Origin: Verrucomicrobiota bacterium
Lineage (GTDB): Bacteria; Verrucomicrobiota; Verrucomicrobiia; Verrucomicrobiales; DEV007
Assembly (NCBI GenBank): GCA_018970725.1
Contig: JAGWVU010000002.1
Coordinates: 1 to 64,000, forward strand
Direction of reading: 5' to 3'
Length of the DNA stretch: 64,000 bases
Below, piece by piece: positions 27,760 to 36,255 of this stretch. The position numbers were made by a program, and so were the translations under genes. Every line of letters starts with the position of its first letter. Position 1 is the first letter of the stretch. The notes under the pieces are model-generated. The model had not been told where the DNA came from, made no database searches, and saw only the letters and a list, made by a program, of their open reading frames with translations.

Positions 27760-30700
27760 ATGTTCACGCAGATCCTCTATCGGCCCGCGCTGGCCATTGT
27801 CATTTCCATCATCCTCCTGTTCCTGGGTATGTTGGGGATCAAAACCCTGCCCATCGCCCAGTTTCCTGACATCGCGCCTCCGACCGTGATGGTCTCCATC
27901 GCCTATCCGGGCGCCAGCGCCAACGTCTTGGTGGACGCCGTGCTCATCCCCCTGGAACAGTCGATCAATGGCGTTCAGGACATGCGCTACATGGTATCCT
28001 CCGCCACCAGCGCCGGCGAGGCGACGATCACGATCTATTTCGAACCCGGCACGGACCCGAACATCAACGTCGTCAACGTGCAGAACCGGGTCAACATCAT
28101 GTTGAGCCGTCTGCCGCCCCTGGTGGTTCGGGAAGGGATCCTCGTCAGTCAGGTGGTCCCCAGCATGTTGATGTATGTCAACTTGTTCAGCACGGATCCC
28201 AACGCCGACCAGAAGGATCTCTACAATTACGCCAACGTCTACATCATGCCCGAGCTGAAGCGGATCCAGGGCATGGGTTTGCCCCGCAACCTGGGCAATC
28301 GGAGCTTTGCCATGCGCATCTGGCTGAATCCGGAGCGGATGCGGGCCTACAACATCTCGGTTGAAGACGTCATGAAGGCGGTGGGCGAGCAAAGCATCAT
28401 CGGTTCACCCGGCCGCCTCGGGCAGGCCACCGGGATGACCTCGCAATCCACGGAGTATGTTCTCACCTACATAGGACGATACAACAAACCCGAGCAATAC
28501 GGGGACATCATTCTGCGCGCCAACCCCAACGGCGAGATCCTGCGCCTCAAGGATGTCTGCGTGCCGCCAAAGGCGCGTCCGGATTACGTAGGCGTGCCGG
28601 AGCCCAACGGCGACCCGAAAACCCACAAGCATGAGCACGCCGGAATCGAGTTGGGTTCGGAGTTCTTCGATATCTACTCGGACATCAACGGGCACCCGAC
28701 CGCTTCCATCGTGCTCAAGCAAGCGCCCGGTTCCAACGCCGCCGAGGTGATTGAGCGGATCAAGGAACAGCTGGAGGAGATGAAGAAGTCGTTTCCCCCG
28801 GGCATGGATTACGAGTTAGCCTATGATGTTTCCAATTTCTTGGATGCCTCCATCGAAAAGGTCGTCCACACCCTGATCGAGGCCTTCATTCTGGTGTCCC
28901 TGGTGGTGTTCATGTTCCTCGGGGATCTCAGGTCCACCCTCATCCCCACTCTGGCAGTCCCGGTCTCTCTCATTGCCACCTTTTTCTTCCTCCAGCTGAT
29001 GGGCCTTTCCATCAACCTTATCACGCTGTTCGCCATGGTTCTGGCCATCGGGGTCGTCGTGGATGACGCCATCGTGGTGGTCGAAGCCGTTCACGCCAAA
29101 ATGGCGGCGAAACACCTGTCTCCCTACCGGGCCACCATGGAGGTGCTCCACGAAATCAGCGGGGCGATCATTGCCATCACGCTCGTGATGACCGCCGTGT
29201 TCGTTCCGGTAACCTTCATCCCGGGCCCGGTCGGGCAGTTCTACAAGCAGTTCGGGATCACGATGGCCACGTCCATCATCCTCTCCGGCGTCGTCGCCCT
29301 GACGCTTACCCCGGTGCTCTGCGCGATGATTCTCAAACCGCACGACACGACCGGGGACGGGCATGCCCCGAAACCCAAGAGCTTGGCAACCAAAATCCTC
29401 TTCGGGGCGGGCGGATTGCTGGTTCTGGGCGGGGTGACCTATCTCGCCTACCACCTCTGGGGGCCGCTCGGTTTCCTCTTCATTCTCCTCCCCTTCCTCC
29501 GCAAACCTTTCGATTTCGCCGTGGAGAAGGTCACGCTCGGCTACGCCGCCGTCGTCCGCGGAATCGCTACGCGCCGGGTCCTTACCCTTGCGATCATCGG
29601 AGCCTTCGTCGCGGCTTTGGTCATGGTGAACCTGCAGCTGCCCACCGGCTTCATTCCGGGAGAGGACCAGGGCATCATCTACGCCGTTCTCCAGACACCC
29701 GCGGGTTCCACCCTCGAATACACCAACGCCAAGTCTCAGGAGTTGGAAAAGATCGCCCGTGAATTGGAGGAGGTCACCTCCGTCACCTCCCTGGCCGGTT
29801 ACGAAGTCCTGACCGAAGGCCGGGGATCGAACGCCGGAACCTGTATTCTCAACCTCAAGGATTGGAACGAGCGCAAGAAGACCGCCCGCCAGATCATCGA
29901 GGAGCTTGAGGAAAAGTGTCAGCGCCTCTCCAACGTCAAGCTCGAGTTCTTTGAACCGCCCGCCGTTCCCGGCTTTGGCACCGCCGGGGGCTTCTCCCTC
30001 GTGCTTCTCGACAAGACCCAGTCCAGTGTGGCGGACTACGCCAAACTCGGTCAGGTGACGGAAGACTTCATCGCCGCGCTGAAACAGCGGAAGGAACTAA
30101 AGAACCTTTTCACCTTTTATTCCGCGAATTACCCGCAATACGAACTGCTCATCAACAACGACGTGGCCATGCAGAAGGGCGTTTCCATTGAAACGGCTCT
30201 GGACAACCTGAACATCCTTATCGGCAGCACCTACGAACAAGGTTTCATCCTCTTCAACCAGTTCTACAAAGTCTACGTGCAGTCCTGGCCCGAATTCCGG
30301 CGCATGCCGGAGGATCTGAGCAACATGTTCGTCAAAAACGACAAGGGTGACATGGTGCCCTACTCCGCCTTCATGACGATCAAAAAGCGCCAGGGCCTGA
30401 ATGAGATCAACCGCTTCAATCTCTATCCCGCCGCAGTCATTCAGGGGGCGCCGGCACCGGGATTCAGCACCGGTCAGGCCATCAAAGCTGTCCAGGAGGT
30501 GGCCGCCGACACCAGCGTCGTTCCTCGTGGGTATGCGATCGACTGGTCCGGCCTTTCCTATGATGAGTCCCGGAAAGGTAACGAGGCTATTTACATCTTC
30601 CTCATCGTCGTTGCCTTTGTGTATCTCGTGCTCGTCGGGCAATACGAGAGTTTCATCATCCCCTTTTCAGTCATCTTCTCGCTGCCGGTGGGCGTCTTCG

Positions 30701-31164
30701 GATCATTTTTCTTCCTCAAGGCCATGGGATTGGCCAACGACGTTTACGCGCAGATCGGCTTGATCATGCTCGTGGGTCTCCTCGCGAAGAACGCGATCCT
30801 GATCGTCGAGTTTGCCGTGCAACGCCGCCGGGAGGGCTTGTCCCTCATCGACGCGGCAGTGGAAGGAGCGAAGTTGCGTTTCCGGCCCATCCAGATGACT
30901 TCCTTCGCCTTCATCGCGGGCCTCATCCCGCTGGTGTTCGCGACCGGGGCCGGGGCGATCGGAAACCGCACCATCGGAACCACCGGTGCCGGCGGGATGA
31001 TCCTCGGAACCGTCGTTGGCGTGCTGGTCATCCCCGGCTTGTATTATCTCTTTGGGAAGATGGCTGATGGGAGGAAGATTTTGAAGGATGAAGTGGACGA
31101 ACCGCTCAGCGAGACGCTCGAACACGCGGTTCCGGAAAGCCACCACGATGCCCAACGGGATTGA
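27760..31164 (+). CDS. RND efflux inner-membrane pump (HAE1 family)
   Basis: A 1134-residue proton-driven pump with the AcrB-type plan of two membrane bundles and two large periplasmic loops. It carries the family's N-terminal PIAQFPDIAPPTVMVS and the TM4 segment MVLAIGVVVDDAIVVVEAVH with its two essential Asp residues. It is about 85 residues longer than AcrB. Two insertions account for much of this: a His-rich patch near residues 285-293 (KTHKHEH) and a stretch near 530-585 between TM6 and TM7 with extra hydrophobic segments (LLVLGGVTYLAYHLWG). It sits 52 bases after the adaptor gene in the same operon. Confidence 0.95.
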   Translation: MFTQILYRPALAIVISIILLFLGMLGIKTLPIAQFPDIAPPTVMVSIAYPGASANVLVDAVLIPLEQSINGVQDMRYMVSSATSAGEATITIYFEPGTDPNINVVNVQNRVNIMLSRLPPLVVREGILVSQVVPSMLMYVNLFSTDPNADQKDLYNYANVYIMPELKRIQGMGLPRNLGNRSFAMRIWLNPERMRAYNISVEDVMKAVGEQSIIGSPGRLGQATGMTSQSTEYVLTYIGRYNKPEQYGDIILRANPNGEILRLKDVCVPPKARPDYVGVPEPNGDPKTHKHEHAGIELGSEFFDIYSDINGHPTASIVLKQAPGSNAAEVIERIKEQLEEMKKSFPPGMDYELAYDVSNFLDASIEKVVHTLIEAFILVSLVVFMFLGDLRSTLIPTLAVPVSLIATFFFLQLMGLSINLITLFAMVLAIGVVVDDAIVVVEAVHAKMAAKHLSPYRATMEVLHEISGAIIAITLVMTAVFVPVTFIPGPVGQFYKQFGITMATSIILSGVVALTLTPVLCAMILKPHDTTGDGHAPKPKSLATKILFGAGGLLVLGGVTYLAYHLWGPLGFLFILLPFLRKPFDFAVEKVTLGYAAVVRGIATRRVLTLAIIGAFVAALVMVNLQLPTGFIPGEDQGIIYAVLQTPAGSTLEYTNAKSQELEKIARELEEVTSVTSLAGYEVLTEGRGSNAGTCILNLKDWNERKKTARQIIEELEEKCQRLSNVKLEFFEPPAVPGFGTAGGFSLVLLDKTQSSVADYAKLGQVTEDFIAALKQRKELKNLFTFYSANYPQYELLINNDVAMQKGVSIETALDNLNILIGSTYEQGFILFNQFYKVYVQSWPEFRRMPEDLSNMFVKNDKGDMVPYSAFMTIKKRQGLNEINRFNLYPAAVIQGAPAPGFSTGQAIKAVQEVAADTSVVPRGYAIDWSGLSYDESRKGNEAIYIFLIVVAFVYLVLVGQYESFIIPFSVIFSLPVGVFGSFFFLKAMGLANDVYAQIGLIMLVGLLAKNAILIVEFAVQRRREGLSLIDAAVEGAKLRFRPIQMTSFAFIAGLIPLVFATGAGAIGNRTIGTTGAGGMILGTVVGVLVIPGLYYLFGKMADGRKILKDEVDEPLSETLEHAVPESHHDAQRD

Positions 31165-31273
31165 GTCCGCCGCAACGGCCCTGCCAACCCCTAAGGAGAC
31201 TTAATCGTTTGGCAGGCTTGACATTTCCACAACTTGAGGCTTTGTCAGGACAAGGGGAGGTTCTTCTAAAAAT

Positions 31274-31307
31274 TTCCTTGCCAAGACATCGCGAAGGTCG
31301 CAAGGAA
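31274..31307. promoter_or_regulatory. 8-bp inverted repeat upstream of the outer-membrane channel gene
   Basis: TTCCTTGC (31274-31281) and GCAAGGAA (31300-31307) are perfect inverted copies separated by 18 bases, 41 bases before the channel start. It could be an operator half-site pair or an mRNA hairpin that modulates the third gene of the RND operon. There is no direct evidence for either. Confidence 0.35.
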
Positions 31308-31348
31308 CCCAGACTGCGGACATTTGAAATCATAAAAAGGCCGAAGCC

Positions 31349-32950
31349 ATGATCGGGAACTTTCCAGCGCACATCGGTCTGAACCATTCCTTCGCTCCGG
31401 CGCCTCTTCACGGGGGGCAGCGCGGCGGGTCCAAGACCACCATCGGTGCCGCGGCCCTGGGCCTCCTGGCTTTGTTCGGCACTGTCGGCTGCTCAGTGCT
31501 TCATGTGTGTGAACCCGGCCAGCCGGCCCAGCCTTCCAGCGAGGCCCCGGTCCCGGCCAACTACCCGTCTGGCGGTGGTGCCAAAAACTCGGCGTCCCTG
31601 TCATGGGAGGAATTTTTTGCCGATCCGGTGTTAACCGGCCTGATCCGGGCTTCCTTGGACAACAATCAGGAGCTGAATATCCTCCTTCAAGAGATCGCCG
31701 CCGCCAAAGCCGAGGTCATCGGTCGCAAGGGTGCGTATCTTCCCTTCGTGACCCTCGGGGGCGGTGCCGGCCTCGAGAAACCAGGACGCTTCACGCGGGA
31801 CGGGGCTGTCGAGGAGAATTTGCCGATCAAACCCGGCAAGGAGTTCCCCGAGCCCCTCTCCGAACTCGGCTTGGGAGCTGGGTTCAGTTGGGAGGTCGAT
31901 ATCTGGCGCAAACTCCGCAATGAACGGGACGCCGCCATTCTGCGTTTCCTCGCCACGAAAGAGGGCCGGGGTTTCATGGTGACCAAGCTGGTCTCGGAGA
32001 TGGCGGAGACCTACTACGAATTGCTGGCGCTCGACAACCAACTGGCCTTCATCAAGCAAACCATCCAAATCCAGCAGGACGCGCTGAAGGCCGTGCAGCA
32101 GCAAAAGGCGGCCGCGAAGGCCACCGAATTGGCCGTGCGACGCTTTGAGGCCGAGGTGCTCAAAAACCAAAGTCACCTTTACGCCATCCAGCAGGATATC
32201 GTGGTGAAAGAGAACCACCTCAACTTCCTGGCCGGCCGCTATCCCCAACCGATCGAGCGCAATCCGGCCCTGTTCGTGAGCAAGCAGTTTCAAGCGATCA
32301 ATGCCGGAACACCCGTGGAGTTGCTCAGCAAGCGTCCGGACATCATCCAGGCGGAATTGGAACTCGCGGCCGCCGGTCTGGATGTCAAGTCCGCCCGTGC
32401 CCGGTTTTATCCCTCCTTGGACGTGATGGGAGCCCTCGGCTTGGAGTCCTACCGGGCGGCGTCCATTCTGACCACCCCGGAGTCCGTCGCCTACCGGGCC
32501 GCAGCGGACGTCGTGGGGCCGTTAATCAATCGCAGTGCCATCAAGGCCGCCTACAAAGGAGCCACCGCCTCACAGGTGGCCTCCATTTACAATTACCAGC
32601 AGACCGTCCTGGCCGCCTACGTCGAGGTTCTCAACGAACTCTCACAAATTCAGAATTACACCGCGAGCTTCGAATTGAAGAGCAAGCAAGTCCAAGCCCT
32701 GACAGACTCCGTGGGCATCGCCGGGCAGCTCTTCAATTCTGCCCGGGCGGATTACACCGAAGTCCTGTTCACCCAGCGGGATGCCCTCGAGTCCAGAATG
32801 GATCTGGTGGAACTGAAGCAGCAACAACTCAGTGCCTACGTCAAGGCCTACCGGGCGTTGGGCGGCGGTTACGAGCGCAGCTCTGTCACCGGGCTGGAGG
32901 ATCTGCACGTCAAGACCCCCGTCTTGGCGAAGCAATCCAAGGGCAATTGA
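31349..32950 (+). CDS. RND outer-membrane channel lipoprotein (NodT/OprM type)
   Basis: A 533-residue efflux outer-membrane protein. The N-terminus has an unusually long polar leader (about 30 residues) before the hydrophobic stretch and lipobox LFGTVGC, with Cys48 as the acylation site, so the true start may be downstream. Repeated TolC-type helical motifs follow: LSWEEFFADPVLTGLIRASL near the start and GFSWEVDIWRKLRNERDA and ELLSKRPDIIQAELELAAA later. It is third in the operon, 184 bases after the pump. Confidence 0.92.
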   Translation: MIGNFPAHIGLNHSFAPAPLHGGQRGGSKTTIGAAALGLLALFGTVGCSVLHVCEPGQPAQPSSEAPVPANYPSGGGAKNSASLSWEEFFADPVLTGLIRASLDNNQELNILLQEIAAAKAEVIGRKGAYLPFVTLGGGAGLEKPGRFTRDGAVEENLPIKPGKEFPEPLSELGLGAGFSWEVDIWRKLRNERDAAILRFLATKEGRGFMVTKLVSEMAETYYELLALDNQLAFIKQTIQIQQDALKAVQQQKAAAKATELAVRRFEAEVLKNQSHLYAIQQDIVVKENHLNFLAGRYPQPIERNPALFVSKQFQAINAGTPVELLSKRPDIIQAELELAAAGLDVKSARARFYPSLDVMGALGLESYRAASILTTPESVAYRAAADVVGPLINRSAIKAAYKGATASQVASIYNYQQTVLAAYVEVLNELSQIQNYTASFELKSKQVQALTDSVGIAGQLFNSARADYTEVLFTQRDALESRMDLVELKQQQLSAYVKAYRALGGGYERSSVTGLEDLHVKTPVLAKQSKGN

Positions 32951-33019
32951 TCTCCTCCGCCCTCCTTCCGGGCGCTTGCCATCCTCGCCAGAGATCGGGT
33001 GGGTCCCCCACCCCGCCCG

Positions 33020-33997
33020 TCACAGGTAGTCCTCCACATACTCCTCCACGATCCGCCGCAACGACGGCGGTTGCGGTAGTCCCAAGGCGGCGGCACGGGA
33101 GCCGTCCACCGCTTGCGGCCAGTTGTCGACGATCCCTTGGATCCGGGCATCGAAGGCATCCATGATCCGGCCCGCCCTCAAGCCGCGTTCCCCGGCCACC
33201 TCGCGCACGACGGCCTCCGCCGCTTCCGGGGTAACTCGATGGGCCGGCAGCACATACGCCCGGTCGTCCCCCAGCTTCTCCTCCGGCACTTCATGGAGGG
33301 CGATCAGGGAGTCGATCACCGTGCGGTATCCCGTCATCGGGTGGCACTGGGTGCGCCGCACCGGGAGCGGACAATCGATGCCGCTGAGCGGCTCCCGAAA
33401 CATCCCGCTCGCCCAGCTGGAGGCGGCGGCATTCGGTTTGCCCGGCCGGACAATGACCGTGGGGAGACGAGCCGAGCGACCGTCGAAATGGCCCTTGCGC
33501 GAGTGATCGTTGACCAGGAGTTCGCAAATCGCTTTGGTCATCCCGTAGGTGGTCCGCGGCGTCAGCTTGGTGCGGTCATGGTTTTCCTCGACCATGGCCT
33601 CCCCGCCATACGTGGCGATGCTGCTGGCGAACACCACCCGCGGTTTCCCCGTCATGGCCCGGGCCGCTTCGAACACGTTGCGCCCGCCATCCAGATTCAC
33701 CCGGAGGGCATCGTCAAAACGCTCCTCGCACTCCCCGCTCACCATCGAGGCCAGGTGGAAAATCGCGTCGGCATCGGGTCCGACGGCCGCAAACACCGCC
33801 TCCCGGCTCGCAATGTCCGCCGCCATCTGCCGGACCCGCGGATCGTCGGACGGCCGCGCGAAGAACGCGTCGAACAGCACGATCTCCCGGATCGATTCCG
33901 CCCGCCCGGACGCGCCGGTGAGCGTGCCCCGCTCGAGAAGTTTCGCGCAAAGCCGCGAGCCGAGGAAACCGCCGCCACCGGTGATGATGATTTTCAT
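33020..33997 (-). CDS. NAD-dependent epimerase/dehydratase, DenD-like
   Basis: A 325-residue extended SDR with Rossmann motif TGGGGFLG at residues 6-13 and catalytic YGMTK. The sequence resembles D-erythronate dehydrogenase (DenD), which oxidises four-carbon sugar acids: RVVFASSIATYGGE, PTVIVRPGKPNAAASSW and the C-terminal IVDNWPQAVDGSRA. The start at 33997 has AAAGGG upstream (minus strand) and gives the usual MKIIITGG N-terminus; the longer frame to 34393 is spurious. No kinase or decarboxylase partner of the erythronate pathway is adjacent. Confidence 0.85.
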   Translation of the reverse strand: MKIIITGGGGFLGSRLCAKLLERGTLTGASGRAESIREIVLFDAFFARPSDDPRVRQMAADIASREAVFAAVGPDADAIFHLASMVSGECEERFDDALRVNLDGGRNVFEAARAMTGKPRVVFASSIATYGGEAMVEENHDRTKLTPRTTYGMTKAICELLVNDHSRKGHFDGRSARLPTVIVRPGKPNAAASSWASGMFREPLSGIDCPLPVRRTQCHPMTGYRTVIDSLIALHEVPEEKLGDDRAYVLPAHRVTPEAAEAVVREVAGERGLRAGRIMDAFDARIQGIVDNWPQAVDGSRAAALGLPQPPSLRRIVEEYVEDYL

Positions 33998-34154
33998 GCT
34001 GAAACCCTTTATGAAACGTCCCCACGAACCGGGGTCAAGCCGAATCCGGGCGGAAGCGGTCCGCGGATTTGGATCCCCTCCCCCATGGTTCACGGGGCGG
34101 GCATCCGGATTTCCGCACGATTGCCTTGGAGAGACGCGGATAAGGTTTTGACTG

Positions 34155-35306
34155 ATGAAATTCCGTGTGGGAGGGACGGGTCGTTCCCTGATTCCGATGA
34201 AGCAACATTTCAGAAACTGGAAGGTTCTGGCCATGGCCTTAGCGCTCGGAACACCGAGATCGGCCGAGCCTTGCACCGGAATTTCGCTCCGGGCGTCCGA
34301 TGGCTCCGTGATCTGCGCACGCACCGTGGAATGGGCCTTGGGTGACGCGCACCACGACACCCTTGTGGTCTTCCCGAGGGCCGAGAAGTTCACCGGTCTG
34401 ACCCCGGGGGGCGAGAACGGGCTGCGCTGGACGGGGCGTTATGGCTTCATTTCCCTGACGGCGTATGGTGAAGAATACGGGCCGGACGCCATCAACGAGA
34501 TGGGCCTCTACGTGGGGGTCTACTACTTTCCGGGGTATGCCTCGTTCGCCGCTTACGATGCGGCACTGGCCGACCGCTCCCTGAGCGTGGGGGACTTCAT
34601 GCGGTGGTTGCTCTCCTCCTTCAAAAGCGTCGAAGAAGTGCGGGCGCGCCTCAGGGACGTGCGGGTGGTCAATGTGGAAGACCCGCGTTTTGGCGGCGCT
34701 CCCCTGCCGTTTCATTGGAAGATCGCGGATGAGACGGGCGCCTGCATCGTGGTGGAGATTGTCAACGGTGGCGAGATCAAGGTCTACGACGCGTTGCGCG
34801 GAGTCATCAGCAACTCGCCCGAATACGACTGGCACCTGACGAACTTGCGCAATTATCTCGGTTTGTCGGGTGCTCCCAAACAGGCGGTGACCCTCGATGG
34901 GCTGCCGTTGGCCCCGCTGGGCGGCGGATCCGGATTGATGGGGCTTCCCGGGGACTTCACCCCTCCGTCCCGATTCGTCCGCGCTCTGGCACTCACCGCT
35001 TCGGCCCGCCCACTCGAGAAGGCGGAGGACGCGGTATTCGAAGCCTTCCGGATCCTTGACAACTTCAACATCCCCGTCGGGGCGACGGCGGCCCCGGAGA
35101 AAATCGCCCGGGACATCGCCAGCGCCACCCAAATCACCACGGCCTCCGACCTCAAGAACCGGGCCCTCTACTTCCATACCATGGACAACCGCCAGATCCA
35201 GAAGCTCGATTTGAAAAAGATCGATTTCAGCACGGTGAAGCGGCAGCTGCTGCAAGGGGGGGCGCGGCGGCGGCAGGAAATCCACGAAATCAGACCACAA
35301 CCTTGA
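34155..35306 (+). CDS. Linear amide C-N hydrolase (choloylglycine hydrolase family, Ntn)
   Basis: A secreted Ntn-type hydrolase of up to 383 residues. The catalytic Cys lies right after a signal-like segment ([18 protein letters not shown]), so signal cleavage would expose it as the N-terminal nucleophile. The expected [10 protein letters not shown] and the later [14 protein letters not shown] fit bile-acid amidase / penicillin V acylase relatives. An alternative ATG at 34197 gives a cleaner signal peptide ([18 protein letters not shown]). The substrate is unknown; N-acyl homoserine lactones or peptides are possible. A decayed OprB porin follows immediately. Confidence 0.87.
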   Translation: MKFRVGGTGRSLIPMKQHFRNWKVLAMALALGTPRSAEPCTGISLRASDGSVICARTVEWALGDAHHDTLVVFPRAEKFTGLTPGGENGLRWTGRYGFISLTAYGEEYGPDAINEMGLYVGVYYFPGYASFAAYDAALADRSLSVGDFMRWLLSSFKSVEEVRARLRDVRVVNVEDPRFGGAPLPFHWKIADETGACIVVEIVNGGEIKVYDALRGVISNSPEYDWHLTNLRNYLGLSGAPKQAVTLDGLPLAPLGGGSGLMGLPGDFTPPSRFVRALALTASARPLEKAEDAVFEAFRILDNFNIPVGATAAPEKIARDIASATQITTASDLKNRALYFHTMDNRQIQKLDLKKIDFSTVKRQLLQGGARRRQEIHEIRPQP

Positions 35307-35675
35307 AGGAATGACGTCAAATGGGTCGCAGATCCGCTGGATGGGGTCTCGGCCGCCGATCCGGTCCCCTATTCAGACCGGCTCACCGGAGACTGGGGCG
35401 GGGTGCGCAGCCACCTCGCGGAGCGCGGCTTTGCGTTCAACCTTGACTACACGGAGTTCGCCCAAGGGCTGCTCTCCCAAAAAGATCCGAACGGCTGGGG
35501 TGAAGCGGGACGCGCCGATTTGCTCATCAATCTGGATACCGAAAAACTCGGGCTCTGGACAGGCGGCGGGATCGTCACAATGCGGCATTTGCCCACTGGG
35601 TCGTATCCCACCATCCCGCGCCGCCCGGCGACTCGCGGGCGGGCGGGTTCGTACAAGGCAATTTCCTGCGGTTAG
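35307..35675 (+). pseudogene. Remnant of an OprB-type carbohydrate porin
   Basis: The frame following the amidase stop reads YSDRLTGDWGGVRSHLAERG, then FAFNLDYTEFAQGLL and LLINLDTEKLGLWTGGGIVT. That is the conserved N-terminal part of OprB-like porins. There is no signal peptide or own start, and the similarity ends after about 100 residues in an arginine-rich tail and a stop. The rest of the barrel (some 300 residues) is missing. The remnant sits in the same reading frame as the amidase gene, so the original pair was probably amidase plus porin. Confidence 0.7.
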
Positions 35676-35759
35676 GGGAACCGATCGCAACCAATGCGCG
35701 GAGAAGCGCAACGCAATCCTCTTGATTTCACCGATCTCCCCGGGCATGATGGTCAGGTG

Positions 35760-36152
35760 ATGGGTCGCGCCCTCCAGATCCTGCTGATCCCGGCCTTGCT
35801 GCTGCTCCAGTGCGCTCCCCTTGCCGCCGGATCTCCGTGCGCCTCCGATGAATCCGGGTGCGGCAGGTGTCCGCTGCCGTGCTGTCAGGAATCCGGTCCG
35901 GATGCGCCGGGATGCTGCTGCCATCACGCTCCGGACCGGGAGCGCGGGCCGGAGCCCGCCCCTTGGCCGCCGGTTTCGAGTCCCCGTGATCCGGTCCCGC
36001 CGGCGGTTTGGACGGAGGTTGCGCCCGGTTTCCCGTGCGCTCCGTTATCCTCCGGAGGAAACGCCCCTTTCACGAGGCCCGGCCCTCCCCTGCCGGGACG
36101 CGCGCTTCCAGCCGTGCGGTTGCCGTTGCTGTTCTGCACCTTGCTCACCTGA
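35760..36152 (+). CDS. Small secreted Cys-rich protein of a copper cassette
   Basis: About 130 residues from the ATG with AGGTG just upstream. It has signal peptide MGRALQILLIPALLLLQCAP, then a dense cysteine region (CGRCPLPCC, GCCCHH), and a Pro-rich remainder ending in a hydrophobic stretch. Eight cysteines lie within about 40 residues of the predicted mature start, with two adjacent His, typical of soft-metal binding. No named family was recognised. It precedes the multicopper oxidase by 103 bases, so a periplasmic copper buffer is an inference from context. Confidence 0.55.
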   Translation: MGRALQILLIPALLLLQCAPLAAGSPCASDESGCGRCPLPCCQESGPDAPGCCCHHAPDRERGPEPAPWPPVSSPRDPVPPAVWTEVAPGFPCAPLSSGGNAPFTRPGPPLPGRALPAVRLPLLFCTLLT

Positions 36153-36255
36153 TCCCGGCAAGGCTCCGCCCCTTCCTGCCCTCAGGCCGTGATTTCTTCA
36201 CGGTATCCCCTGCCCCGCGGGCTCGATCCGCCCCGGTCTCCGACTCCGGTTCCCC

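Noticed and set aside
26517-27767. A 416-residue frame opposite the RND adaptor
   Set aside because: Phe/Asp/Leu-rich antisense shadow. The plus-strand adaptor has full lipoyl and barrel motifs.
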